Made by a program: the position numbers and the translations under genes. A stretch of DNA of 13,984 nt, taken from assembly GCA_934525845.1 (NCBI GenBank), contig CAKSZS010000048.1, positions 1-13,984 on the forward strand, written 5' to 3'. Below, piece after piece: positions 7,183 through 13,960 of this stretch. Position 1 is the stretch's first letter, and every line of letters begins with the position of its first letter. A model generated the notes under the pieces. It worked only from the letters and a program-made list of their open reading frames with translations, was not told the DNA's origin and ran no database searches. The DNA is from an uncultured Faecalibacterium sp. Lineage in GTDB: Bacteria > Bacillota > Clostridia > Oscillospirales > Ruminococcaceae.

Positions 7183-10100
7183 GTGCAGTGCAAAAAAGTT
7201 ATCGCAAAAATATCCTCCGGGAGATGAAGGGCAACACCAGCCGCATGGTGTCGCTGTTTGGCATCGTGGCCCTGGGGGTCATGATGCTGACAGGCCTCAT
7301 GAGCATTGCCCCCAGTATGCGGAGCGCAGCCCAAAAATATTATGTGCAGCAAAATGTGTTTGACCTCCGGGTGCTGTCCACCCTGGGCCTTTCAGACCAG
7401 GACATTGCCGCCATTGCCGCCACTCCCGGGGTGGAGGCTGTGATGCCGGTAAAGACCCTGGACCTGGAGGCCAACTGGCAGGGCCAGGAGGAGAGCATTG
7501 TGGTGCAGCTGCAAGCCCTTCAGCAGGACTCGGCAGCAGATACCGACGCCAACATGAACCGTCTGGTGCTGCGCTCTGGCCGGATGCCCCAGGCCGCCGA
7601 CGAGTGCGTGGTCCATGTAATGGGCTACCAGGCCGAGATCACTGAGGGCACCGTGCTGACCCTGCCCGATGATACAGAGGGGACAAAATACAAAAAATAT
7701 ACCGTTGTGGGCACCGTGCAGGACCCGCAGCACATCTCCACAGATAAGGAGAGCAGCACTGCCGGTACCGGCCAGCTGAACTACATCGTGTTCGTGCCGG
7801 ACGGAGATCTGACCACGGATTACTACACGACCTGTTATATCAAGGCGGAAAATGCCGATCGGTATGACAATTATTCGGACGAATACCAGGCCGCCGTGGA
7901 TGCCGTGGCTGACCGACTGGAAGCCATCAGCGCCGCACAGTGCGTGCAGCGCCGGGCAGAGCTGATCGACACCGCCAACAAAAAGCTGGATGACGCCAAG
8001 CAGACCTACAACGAGAAAAAGGCCGAGGCGGAACAGCAGTTTGCAGACGCGGAACGCCAGCTGGCGGACGCCCAGAAGCAGCTGGACGATGCCAAAGCCC
8101 AGCTGGAGGCGGGTGAGACCGAACTTGCCGCCCAGAAAGAAGCCCTGCCCGACACGATGCAGAGCGGCGCAGACCAGCTGGTGGACGGCCAGGAGCAGGT
8201 GCTGGAATTCGAGGATCAATTGCAGCAGATCGAATTGCTGGTCAACCTGAAAAAAGTGGCGGACCCGCTGCTGGACTATGCGCAGGCCGCGCTGGACAAC
8301 GCCCAGAAAGCCCTGGATGAAGCTGAGCCGGAGGACGAAGATTATGTGGAACTGCGGGATGCGCTGAACAAAGCGCAGAACGCCTATGACAACATCAAGA
8401 ATCAACTGCAGGGCTATCAGGATCAGCTGGATGCCGGCAAAAAGCAGATGTACGCCAACGGCCTCATTTCTTCGCCGAACCTGAGCAACGACCAGTTGGT
8501 GACCGAGGCAAAGGCCGCTCTGCGCAAGCTGAAGGTGCAGCTCCTCAACGGACAATTGCAGCTGAGCACCGGCACCGCCACCGCCTACAGCCAGTTTGAA
8601 GCCGCCCGCGCCAAGCTGGACGCCGGTTGGGAGGAGTACAACGCCGGGCAGGAAAAGCTGGATGCTTCCCGCAAGGAATACGAGACCCAGAAAGCGGATG
8701 CCGAGCAGCAGCTGGCCGACGGACAGCAGCAGATCAACGACGCCGAGGAGCAGGTGAGCAAGATCAAAAAGGGCGAGTGGTATGTGCTGGACCGCAACAG
8801 CACCCTGAGCTTTGTGACCTTTGAGCAGTATGCCGACCGGATGGCGGCCATTGCCCGGGTGTTCCCGGTGTTCTTCTTCCTGGTGGCGGCCCTGGTGGCC
8901 ACCACCACCATGACTCGTATGGTGGACGAGAACCGTCTCCAGATGGGCACCCTGAAGGCCCTGGGCTACTCCAACGCCAGCATTGCAGGCAAATACCTGT
9001 TCTACGCCATGACCGCCAGCGTGCTGGGCAGCATAGCTGGCATGGTGGTGGGCTTCGTGGTGTTCCCCAGCATCATCTGGTACGCCTATCAGCTGATCTT
9101 CAGCCTGCCCACCTTTACCCTACGGTTCTACCCGGGCATGGCAGCAGCCAGCATGGCCATCAGTGCCGCCGTCATCGGCCTGGCTACCTGGAGTGCCTGC
9201 CGCTCCAGCCTGAAGGAAAAAAGTGCAGCACTGCTGCTGCCCCGGGCTCCCGTGGCAGGCAAGCGCATCTTCTTGGAGTACATCACCCCGCTGTGGAAGC
9301 GCATGAGCTTCTCCCAGAAGACCACCGCCCGCAACCTGTTCCGGTATAAGAAGCGCTTCTTCATGACCGTGCTGGGCGTGGCAGGCTGTACGGCACTGCT
9401 GCTCATCGGCTTCGGCCTCCAGGACTCCCTGCTGCCCATCGTCACCAAGCAGTCCACAGAGCTGTCCCACAACGACCTGACAGTCACCCTCAGCGACCCT
9501 GCCGCCTTTACAGTGGAAAAGGGCCTGACGGATGCCCTGGAGGGAGGCCAGGTGGAGAACTGGGCAGCGGTGTACAGCAAGTCTGTGACCATCTACAATG
9601 CCGACGGAGAAAGTGCCGAGGTCAGCGTGGTGGGAGCCCAGACCGACAGCCAGCTGAGCCGCTATGTGACCTTCCGCACCCGGCAGGGCCACAAGGCCAT
9701 CCCCTTTGAAAAGGACAGTGTGATCCTGACGGAAAAGACCGCCCTGAACCTGGGGATGGAGCCGGGAGACTCCATCTGGGTGGAAAACCCTGACGGAGAA
9801 CGGGTGGAGATGACCCTGACCGGCGTGACGGAGAACTATATGTTCACCCGGCTGTATCTGTCCAATGCCCAGCTGCAGACCCTGCTGGGCACCCAGGATA
9901 TCCCCTGGAACACGGTGTACGCCCAGACCCGCTGCGACAGTGCTGCCGACCGCAACACCATGCGTGAGACCCTGCTGGCCTGCAACTACGTGACCGGAGT
10001 TTCCTTTACGGAGGATGCCACCTCCATGTTCGACAACCTCATCGTGAGCCTGAACTCGGTGGTGGTGCTGATCATCGTGTGTGCTGGGGCCCTGGCGGCG

Positions 10101-10451
10101 GTGGTGCTGTATAACCTGATCAGCGTGAACCTGGCGGAGCGCAAAAAGGAGCTGGCCACCATCAAGGTGCTGGGCTTCTACGATAAGGAAGTGTACCGCT
10201 ACATCTTCCGGGAGATCGACCTGCTGGCCCTCATGGGCTCTTGCGTGGGCCTGCTGCTGGGCATCCCGCTGCATCAGTTCATCATCCGCACCGTGGAAAT
10301 GGACCAGCTCATGTTCATCCGCACCATTGCCCCCCGCAGTTACCTGCTCAGTGTGGCGTTGACCATGCTGTTTACCCTCGTGGTCTGCTTTGGAATGCGG
10401 CGGCACGTCAGGCGCATCAGCATGGTGGAAAGCATGAAGGCACCGGAGTAA
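7176..10451 (+). CDS. Large FtsX-family ABC permease with coiled-coil insert
   Basis: A protein of 1091 residues and about eight membrane segments: one near 22-44, three around 555-580, 607-636 and 651-676, a fifth near 728-749, and three near 960-984, 1016-1036 and 1055-1075. The two sets of segments carry FtsX-like motifs (MGTLKALGYSNASIAGKY; ELATIKVLGFYDKEVYRY). Between segments 1 and 2 lies a large outside domain with long heptad coiled-coil stretches (about 271-325, 342-419 and 469-532) rich in Ala, Gln, Asp and Lys. A second outside domain spans about 750-958. The start is a GTG: 7176 has the better-spaced GGAAG, whereas 7179 would give the classic 4-bp GTGA overlap with the ATPase stop. 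It is the partner of the upstream ATPase, probably acting on the envelope or a lipid/peptide substrate, but nothing in the sequence identifies the substrate. Confidence 0.92.
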   Translation: MVSAVQKSYRKNILREMKGNTSRMVSLFGIVALGVMMLTGLMSIAPSMRSAAQKYYVQQNVFDLRVLSTLGLSDQDIAAIAATPGVEAVMPVKTLDLEANWQGQEESIVVQLQALQQDSAADTDANMNRLVLRSGRMPQAADECVVHVMGYQAEITEGTVLTLPDDTEGTKYKKYTVVGTVQDPQHISTDKESSTAGTGQLNYIVFVPDGDLTTDYYTTCYIKAENADRYDNYSDEYQAAVDAVADRLEAISAAQCVQRRAELIDTANKKLDDAKQTYNEKKAEAEQQFADAERQLADAQKQLDDAKAQLEAGETELAAQKEALPDTMQSGADQLVDGQEQVLEFEDQLQQIELLVNLKKVADPLLDYAQAALDNAQKALDEAEPEDEDYVELRDALNKAQNAYDNIKNQLQGYQDQLDAGKKQMYANGLISSPNLSNDQLVTEAKAALRKLKVQLLNGQLQLSTGTATAYSQFEAARAKLDAGWEEYNAGQEKLDASRKEYETQKADAEQQLADGQQQINDAEEQVSKIKKGEWYVLDRNSTLSFVTFEQYADRMAAIARVFPVFFFLVAALVATTTMTRMVDENRLQMGTLKALGYSNASIAGKYLFYAMTASVLGSIAGMVVGFVVFPSIIWYAYQLIFSLPTFTLRFYPGMAAASMAISAAVIGLATWSACRSSLKEKSAALLLPRAPVAGKRIFLEYITPLWKRMSFSQKTTARNLFRYKKRFFMTVLGVAGCTALLLIGFGLQDSLLPIVTKQSTELSHNDLTVTLSDPAAFTVEKGLTDALEGGQVENWAAVYSKSVTIYNADGESAEVSVVGAQTDSQLSRYVTFRTRQGHKAIPFEKDSVILTEKTALNLGMEPGDSIWVENPDGERVEMTLTGVTENYMFTRLYLSNAQLQTLLGTQDIPWNTVYAQTRCDSAADRNTMRETLLACNYVTGVSFTEDATSMFDNLIVSLNSVVVLIIVCAGALAAVVLYNLISVNLAERKKELATIKVLGFYDKEVYRYIFREIDLLALMGSCVGLLLGIPLHQFIIRTVEMDQLMFIRTIAPRSYLLSVALTMLFTLVVCFGMRRHVRRISMVESMKAPE

Positions 10452-10467
10452 AGAAAATTTGCCGCAC

Positions 10468-10521
10468 TTCATAAAAGCTTCATAAAAGCACCATAATTTC
10501 GCCGAAATTATCTGGTATTAT
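10468..10521 (+). promoter_or_regulatory. 11-bp tandem direct repeat, dyad and candidate -10
   Basis: TTCATAAAAGC occurs twice without a gap (10468-10478 and 10479-10489), one helical turn apart, as in binding sites of OmpR/PhoB-type regulators. ATAATTTC-GCC-GAAATTAT follows (10493-10511), then TATTAT (10516-10521), a possible -10 without a recognisable -35. It starts 17 nt after the permease stop codon. Any transcript would end at the terminator at 10604-10647, so it would be a short RNA; no credible ORF is present in it. Confidence 0.4.
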
Positions 10522-10603
10522 AAAGCCACCGGGACGTGGAGCCGCAACCACTCCCCGGGAACATGATTCCTCCTTTTCTAAAACCAAATACCGCAAACAA
10601 GAA

Positions 10604-10647
10604 CCCCGCACAGCTGCCCGGAACGGCTGTGCGGGGCTTTCTTTTTT
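10604..10647 (+). terminator. Intrinsic terminator of the ABC operon
   Basis: CCCCGCACAGC (10604-10614) pairs perfectly with GCTGTGCGGGG (10626-10636) and is followed by CTTTCTTTTTTT. It is the only strong plus-strand terminator between the permease and the convergent gene. Confidence 0.93.
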
Positions 10648-10680
10648 TGCGGGAAAATGGTGCGCAGGGAAAAGGACAAC

Positions 10681-10708
10681 AAAAAAGCTCTCCTTTTGGG
10701 GAGAGCTT
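10681..10708 (-). terminator. Intrinsic terminator of the glycosyltransferase gene
   Basis: On the minus strand AAGCTCTCC and GGAGAGCTT (10708-10700 and 10693-10685) close a short loop and are followed by a run of T, 9 nt after the stop codon of the gene. Confidence 0.93.
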
Positions 10709-10716
10709 CCAGGTCT

Positions 10717-11463
10717 TCACTGTGCGGGTAATACCTGCAGTCCCTGCGCGTCGGCGGCGATGGCGTCCGCCTGGGTCTGGGTCAGCTTTTTGCACTGGAC
10801 CATCCGCTTCAGCACCACCTGGGTGCGCTTGTAGGCCAGGTCCGGGCTGCTGTTGGGGGAGTAGGCCGAGGGCGCGTTGGGCAGGCCTGCCAGCATTACG
10901 GCTTCCGCGTCGGTGAGCTGCAGAGGCGTTTTGCCGAAGTAGCCCTGCGCGGCCTCCCCGATGCCGTAGTAGCCGCTGCCGAAGTAGATGGTGTTGACGT
11001 ACATCTCAAAGATCTGCTCTTTGTTGTACTGCTTCTCGATGGCCAGCGCCGCGAACATCTCGGCGGCCTTGCGGGCCATGTGCTTTTCCTGGGTGAAGAG
11101 TGCGTTTTTGGCCAGCTGCTGGGTAAGGGTGCTGCCGCCCTCGGCAAAGCTGCCGCTGCGCAGATCGGCCAGCAGTGCCCGGAAGATGGACGCAGGGTCC
11201 ACGCCGTGGTGATGCACAAAGCGTGCGTCTTCGGTGGAGATCACCGCGTTGACGTAGATCTGGGGCAGTTCTTTATAGGAGACAAAGTTGGGCCGGGCGG
11301 AAATGGTCTCGTACAGCGTTTCAATGGGAACGCTCTGGATGGCGCTCTCGTAGAGCTTGCGGCCTTCCAGGGCAAAATAGCCGCCGACCGCGACCAAGGC
11401 CAGCAGCAACAGCAGCAGGAGCGTGAGCAGCAGCTGCTTGAGAAAACGGAAAAAGGTTCGCAT
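10717..11463 (-). CDS. Monofunctional peptidoglycan glycosyltransferase (GT51)
   Basis: A 248-residue protein with one N-terminal membrane anchor (about 9-32, a long Leu run) and a GT51 transglycosylase domain. Family motifs are EDARFVHHHG (78-87, with E78 the likely catalytic base), EGGSTLTQQLAKN (108-120) and the RKAAEM...YVNTIYFG stretch (131-162). There is no penicillin-binding transpeptidase domain, so it only polymerises lipid II into glycan strands on the outer face of the membrane, like MtgA/SgtB proteins. The length is right for a complete monofunctional enzyme and not a truncated class A PBP. I chose the ATG at 11463, which follows AAAGGAG; the open frame extends further upstream, but without such a site and through the promoter. 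It is monocistronic, convergent with the ABC operon. Confidence 0.94.
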   Translation of the reverse strand: MRTFFRFLKQLLLTLLLLLLLALVAVGGYFALEGRKLYESAIQSVPIETLYETISARPNFVSYKELPQIYVNAVISTEDARFVHHHGVDPASIFRALLADLRSGSFAEGGSTLTQQLAKNALFTQEKHMARKAAEMFAALAIEKQYNKEQIFEMYVNTIYFGSGYYGIGEAAQGYFGKTPLQLTDAEAVMLAGLPNAPSAYSPNSSPDLAYKRTQVVLKRMVQCKKLTQTQADAIAADAQGLQVLPAQ

Positions 11464-11508
11464 GATTTGGCTCCTTTCCGGGGCGAATGGGAAAAATCGA
11501 ACGACAGT

Positions 11509-11537
11509 ATCATACCGGATTTGCAAGGAATTTGCAA
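11509..11537 (-). promoter_or_regulatory. Promoter of the glycosyltransferase gene
   Basis: The minus strand shows TTGCAA (11537-11532), a 17-nt spacer and TATGAT (11514-11509), about 46 nt before the start codon. The -35 lies inside an 11-bp direct repeat: CTTGCAAAT occurs twice, one helical turn apart, within 11517-11538. Confidence 0.75.
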
Positions 11538-11672
11538 GGTGCAGCGCTTTTTCAGTATAAAACAAAAAGTTTGCCGTTTTGTGACCGGCGCATGAATTTC
11601 CGCCGCAGGGGAGGGCAATGGGCCGGGGGACAGCCTTATTTTACCGGAAATACCTTAATAAAAACGCAAGAA

Positions 11673-11736
11673 GCGCTTAATCTGCGCCTAAATTTGCCCA
11701 GAACCGGGAAGAGAAAAATAAAAGAGTCCGACTCTT
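11673..11736. other. Repeat and palindrome in the divergent intergenic region
   Basis: The gap between the glycosyltransferase promoter and the metY promoter (about 11538-11820) holds no gene. It contains GCGCTTAATCT followed by GCGCCTAA (11673-11691, an imperfect 11-bp direct repeat) and a 15-bp palindrome AAGAGTC-C-GACTCTT (11722-11736), which looks like an operator for a dimeric regulator. Both are about 85-150 bp upstream of the metY -35. Function unproven. Confidence 0.4.
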
Positions 11737-11820
11737 ATCCGGAATGCACAAGCCGGACGGCAAAAAATGGGCAGAATCTCATGCACAAAATGCAATTTGC
11801 AAAAAACTGGAATTAACCTA

Positions 11821-11849
11821 TTGACAAACTGGGTAAGAGGGGATATAAT
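11821..11849 (+). promoter_or_regulatory. Consensus promoter of the metY leader and metY
   Basis: TTGACA (11821-11826), a 17-nt spacer and TATAAT (11844-11849) are an exact match to the housekeeping consensus. The transcript should begin near 11857, giving a leader of about 330 nt before metY. Such a strong core promoter fits regulation that acts after initiation. Confidence 0.93.
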
Positions 11850-11937
11850 GCAAACATCAAATCCACCAGACAAGTAGGGAAATGAGAGGCCTGCTGGGTA
11901 GAGGATTGGGAAAGTAACGGGAAAGGAGGGCACGAAA

Positions 11938-12066
11938 ATGGAGCTGATTTGGAAGAACCTGCTGCACGCGAATTTCCGCTGTGGGCGAATGTGTGGGGAC
12001 CGGGCAGATTTGCTGGCTGTGAACCGTGCGTTGCCCTCCGGTGCGCGAATGTGTACCCGAATGTGA
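11938..12066 (+). CDS. Putative Cys/Met leader peptide upstream of metY
   Basis: A 42-codon ORF starts with ATG 8 nt after an excellent AGGAGG (11924-11929) and ends with TGA at 12064-12066. It contains three cysteines in two clusters: FRCGRMCG (residues 13-20) and ARMCTRM (36-42, at the very end). The nonanucleotide CGAATGTGT (Arg-Met-Cys) occurs in both, and CGAATGTG a third time across the stop. It has no signal peptide or recognisable domain. Lying between a consensus promoter and an intrinsic terminator, and upstream of a gene for Cys/Met synthesis, it looks like a regulatory leader peptide whose translation reports on Cys (or Met or Arg) tRNA charging. This role is inferred. The ORF itself is supported by the ribosome-binding site. 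Confidence 0.72.
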   Translation: MELIWKNLLHANFRCGRMCGDRADLLAVNRALPSGARMCTRM

Positions 12067-12093
12067 TGCAGACACAGAAAACCATGCATTGTA

Positions 12094-12134
12094 TGCCCGG
12101 TGCGCTGTCGAGATGAGACGCATCGGGATTTTTT
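12094..12134 (+). terminator. Attenuator terminator in the metY leader
   Basis: CCCGGTGCG (12096-12104) pairs with CGCATCGGG (12119-12127; one G-T wobble) and is followed by A then six T. It lies 27 nt after the leader-peptide stop codon and 49 nt before metY, so it must be bypassed for expression. ACCGGGCA at 11999-12006, inside the leader ORF, is perfectly complementary to TGCCCGGT at 12094-12101, which would disrupt the terminator. Confidence 0.8.
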
Positions 12135-12183
12135 GTATCAGGAAAATATACTAAAAGTAGAAAATAGAGAGAGGTATACTACT

Positions 12184-13473
12184 ATGTCTAACTATAAATT
12201 CGAGACTCTGCAGCTGCACGTTGGCCAGGAGCAGGCCGATCCCGCCACCGATTCCCGCGCAGTGCCCATCTACCAGACCACTTCTTATGTGTTCCGCAAC
12301 AGCCAGCACGCCGCAGACCGCTTCGGTCTGGCCGACGCCGGCAACATCTACGGCCGTCTGACCAACTCCACCCAGGACGTCTTCGAGAAGCGCATTGCGG
12401 CCCTGGAGGGCGGCGTGGCCGCTCTGGCCACCGCTTCCGGTGCTGCTGCCATCACCTACACCATCGAGGCACTGGCACAGGCCGGTGACCATATCGTGGC
12501 CCAGAAGACCATCTACGGCGGCAGCTACAACCTGCTGGAGCACACCCTGACCCAGTTCGGCGTCACCACCACCTTCGTGGACGCCCACAACCTGGAAGAG
12601 GTGGAGAACGCCATCCAGCCCAACACCAAGGCCGTCTACCTGGAGACCCTGGGCAACCCCAACAGCGACATCCCCGACATTGACGCCATCGCAGCCATCG
12701 CCCACAAGCATGGCCTGCCGCTGGTCATCGATAACACCTTCGGCACCCCGTACCTGATCCGTCCCATCGAGCACGGTGCAGACATCGTGGTTCACTCCGC
12801 TACCAAGTTCATCGGCGGCCACGGCACCACCCTGGGCGGCATCATCGTGGACAGCGGCAAGTTCGACTGGAAGGCAAGCGGCAAGTACGGCAACATTGCA
12901 GACCCCAACCCGAGCTACCACGGCGTGTCCTTCGCCGATGTAGCCGGCCCCGCTGCTTTCGTCACCTACATCCGCGCCATCCTGCTGCGTGACACCGGCG
13001 CGACCATCTCTCCGTTCAACGCGTTCCTGCTGCTGCAGGGCACCGAGACCCTGAGCCTGCGCATCGAGCGCCATGTGGAGAACACCAAGAAGGTCGTGGA
13101 GTTCCTGGCCAACCATCCGCAGGTCGAGAAGGTCAACCACCCCTCTCTGCCGGATCACCCGGACCACGCCCTGTACGAGAAGTACTTCCCCAACGGCGGT
13201 GCTTCCATCTTCACCTTCAACATCAAGGGCGGCCGTGAGGAAGCCTTTAAGTTTATCGACAACCTGAAGGTCTTCTCTCTGCTGGCCAACGTGGCTGACG
13301 TGAAGAGCCTGGTCATCCACCCGGCTTCCACCACCCACAGCCAGCTGACCGACGCCGAGCTGGCCGAGCAGCAGATCTACCAGAACACCATCCGCCTGTC
13401 CATCGGCACCGAGCACATCGACGACATCATTGCCGACCTGGAAGCCGGTTTTGCAGCCGTCCGCGGCGAATAA
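12184..13473 (+). CDS. metY: O-acetylhomoserine aminocarboxypropyltransferase (sulfhydrylase)
   Basis: A 429-residue PLP enzyme of the Cys/Met metabolism family, the usual MetY length. SATKFIGGHGT (205-215) carries the cofactor lysine K208; D183 in VIDNTFGTP binds the pyridine nitrogen; YGR at 56-58 contacts the phosphate of the neighbouring subunit. It makes homocysteine from O-acetylhomoserine and sulfide, and in this family some members also act on O-acetylserine to give cysteine. I chose the ATG at 12184 (MSNYKFETLQLH, the family N-terminus), 9 nt after GAGAGG; the frame is open further upstream, but that part is the attenuator. Codon use is strongly biased to C-ending codons, suggesting high expression. 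It is monocistronic between its leader and the terminator at 13563. Confidence 0.96.
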   Translation: MSNYKFETLQLHVGQEQADPATDSRAVPIYQTTSYVFRNSQHAADRFGLADAGNIYGRLTNSTQDVFEKRIAALEGGVAALATASGAAAITYTIEALAQAGDHIVAQKTIYGGSYNLLEHTLTQFGVTTTFVDAHNLEEVENAIQPNTKAVYLETLGNPNSDIPDIDAIAAIAHKHGLPLVIDNTFGTPYLIRPIEHGADIVVHSATKFIGGHGTTLGGIIVDSGKFDWKASGKYGNIADPNPSYHGVSFADVAGPAAFVTYIRAILLRDTGATISPFNAFLLLQGTETLSLRIERHVENTKKVVEFLANHPQVEKVNHPSLPDHPDHALYEKYFPNGGASIFTFNIKGGREEAFKFIDNLKVFSLLANVADVKSLVIHPASTTHSQLTDAELAEQQIYQNTIRLSIGTEHIDDIIADLEAGFAAVRGE

Positions 13474-13562
13474 AAAGCGCTGTCCGTCCCCCAGATCCCG
13501 ACAGCCTGAACATGCGATTGCCTCCTATCCATAAACTCTTCTTGTAGACCGATTCCAAAACA

Positions 13563-13602
13563 CACAAGGCCCCCGCTGGGTTATCCCGGCGGGGGCCTTG
13601 TG
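13563..13602 (+). terminator. Terminator after metY
   Basis: An 18-bp stem (CACAAGGCCCCCGC... and its complement, one G-T wobble) closes a TTAT loop about 90 nt after the stop codon. The T-run behind it is poor, but the stem is exceptionally strong. The 13474-13562 stretch has nothing else recognisable. Confidence 0.8.
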
Positions 13603-13620
13603 CTGTTATAGCAAAAGTTT

Positions 13621-13767
13621 ATAAAAGAAAAACGTCCGTGTATTTCGACACAGACGTTCTTTTGGTGGGCGCGGGGTGGATGCCGCGAGCCGCGCTGCTA
13701 AAAACAGCCCAGTGGGCTGTTTTTGCGCCGTCTTCAGCGCCGTCGCCGCAGCTGTTCGAATCCACCC
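13621..13767 (+). repeat. Structured tandem repeat, unit A
   Basis: The unit shows in order: a hairpin (AACGTCCGTGT 13631-13641 with ACACAGACGTT 13648-13658, one mismatch), the block TTGGTGGGCGCGG, GGGTGGAT (13674-13681), a CGCG-AGC-CGCG mini-hairpin (13684-13694), GCTGC (13694-13698), a terminator-like hairpin (arms 13700-13710 and 13714-13724 ending in five T), GCAGC (13748-13752) and TGTTCGAATCCACCC (13753-13767). GGGTGGAT pairs with ATCCACCC and GCTGC with GCAGC, giving a branched fold. It has no coding frame with a plausible start. Confidence 0.85.
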
Positions 13768-13796
13768 TTGGAGCACTTTGCAAAGTCTCTGTAAAA

Positions 13797-13937
13797 CAGA
13801 AACTCCAGCATCACGAAGATGCTGGAGTTCTTGGTGGGCGCGGGTGGATATCGCGAGCCGCGCATCTAAAAAAGCCCCACTGGGGCTTTTTTGCCAGCCG
13901 GACTGTACGGCTGGCCGATGCTGTTCGAATCCACCCG
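13797..13937 (+). repeat. Structured tandem repeat, unit B
   Basis: Same order as unit A, about 169 bp later: a perfect 12-bp hairpin (13801-13812 with 13818-13829), TTGGTGGGCGCGGGTGGAT (13831-13849), CGCG-AGC-CGCG, GCATC (13862-13866), a terminator-like hairpin (13868-13878 with 13882-13892), a further 8-bp hairpin (13893-13900 with 13908-13915, loop GACTGTA), GATGC (13917-13921) and TGTTCGAATCCACCC (13922-13936). The stems differ in sequence from unit A but still pair, whereas the single-stranded-looking blocks are identical. Confidence 0.88.
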
Positions 13938-13960
13938 CATTTGTGAGTTTCACGTTTGCA

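Noticed and set aside
10563..10670. Short plus-strand ORF starting ATGATTCCTCC
   Set aside because: No ribosome-binding site precedes it, and it reads straight through a strong terminator.
11464..11565. Upstream extension of the glycosyltransferase to a start at 11565
   Set aside because: It would cover the promoter, has no ribosome-binding site and would put a non-family segment before the membrane anchor; the ATG at 11463 has AAAGGAG.
11857..12183. SAM riboswitch in front of metY
   Set aside because: I looked for the SAM-I and other SAM-class cores and did not find them; the leader instead holds a translated ORF with a terminator.
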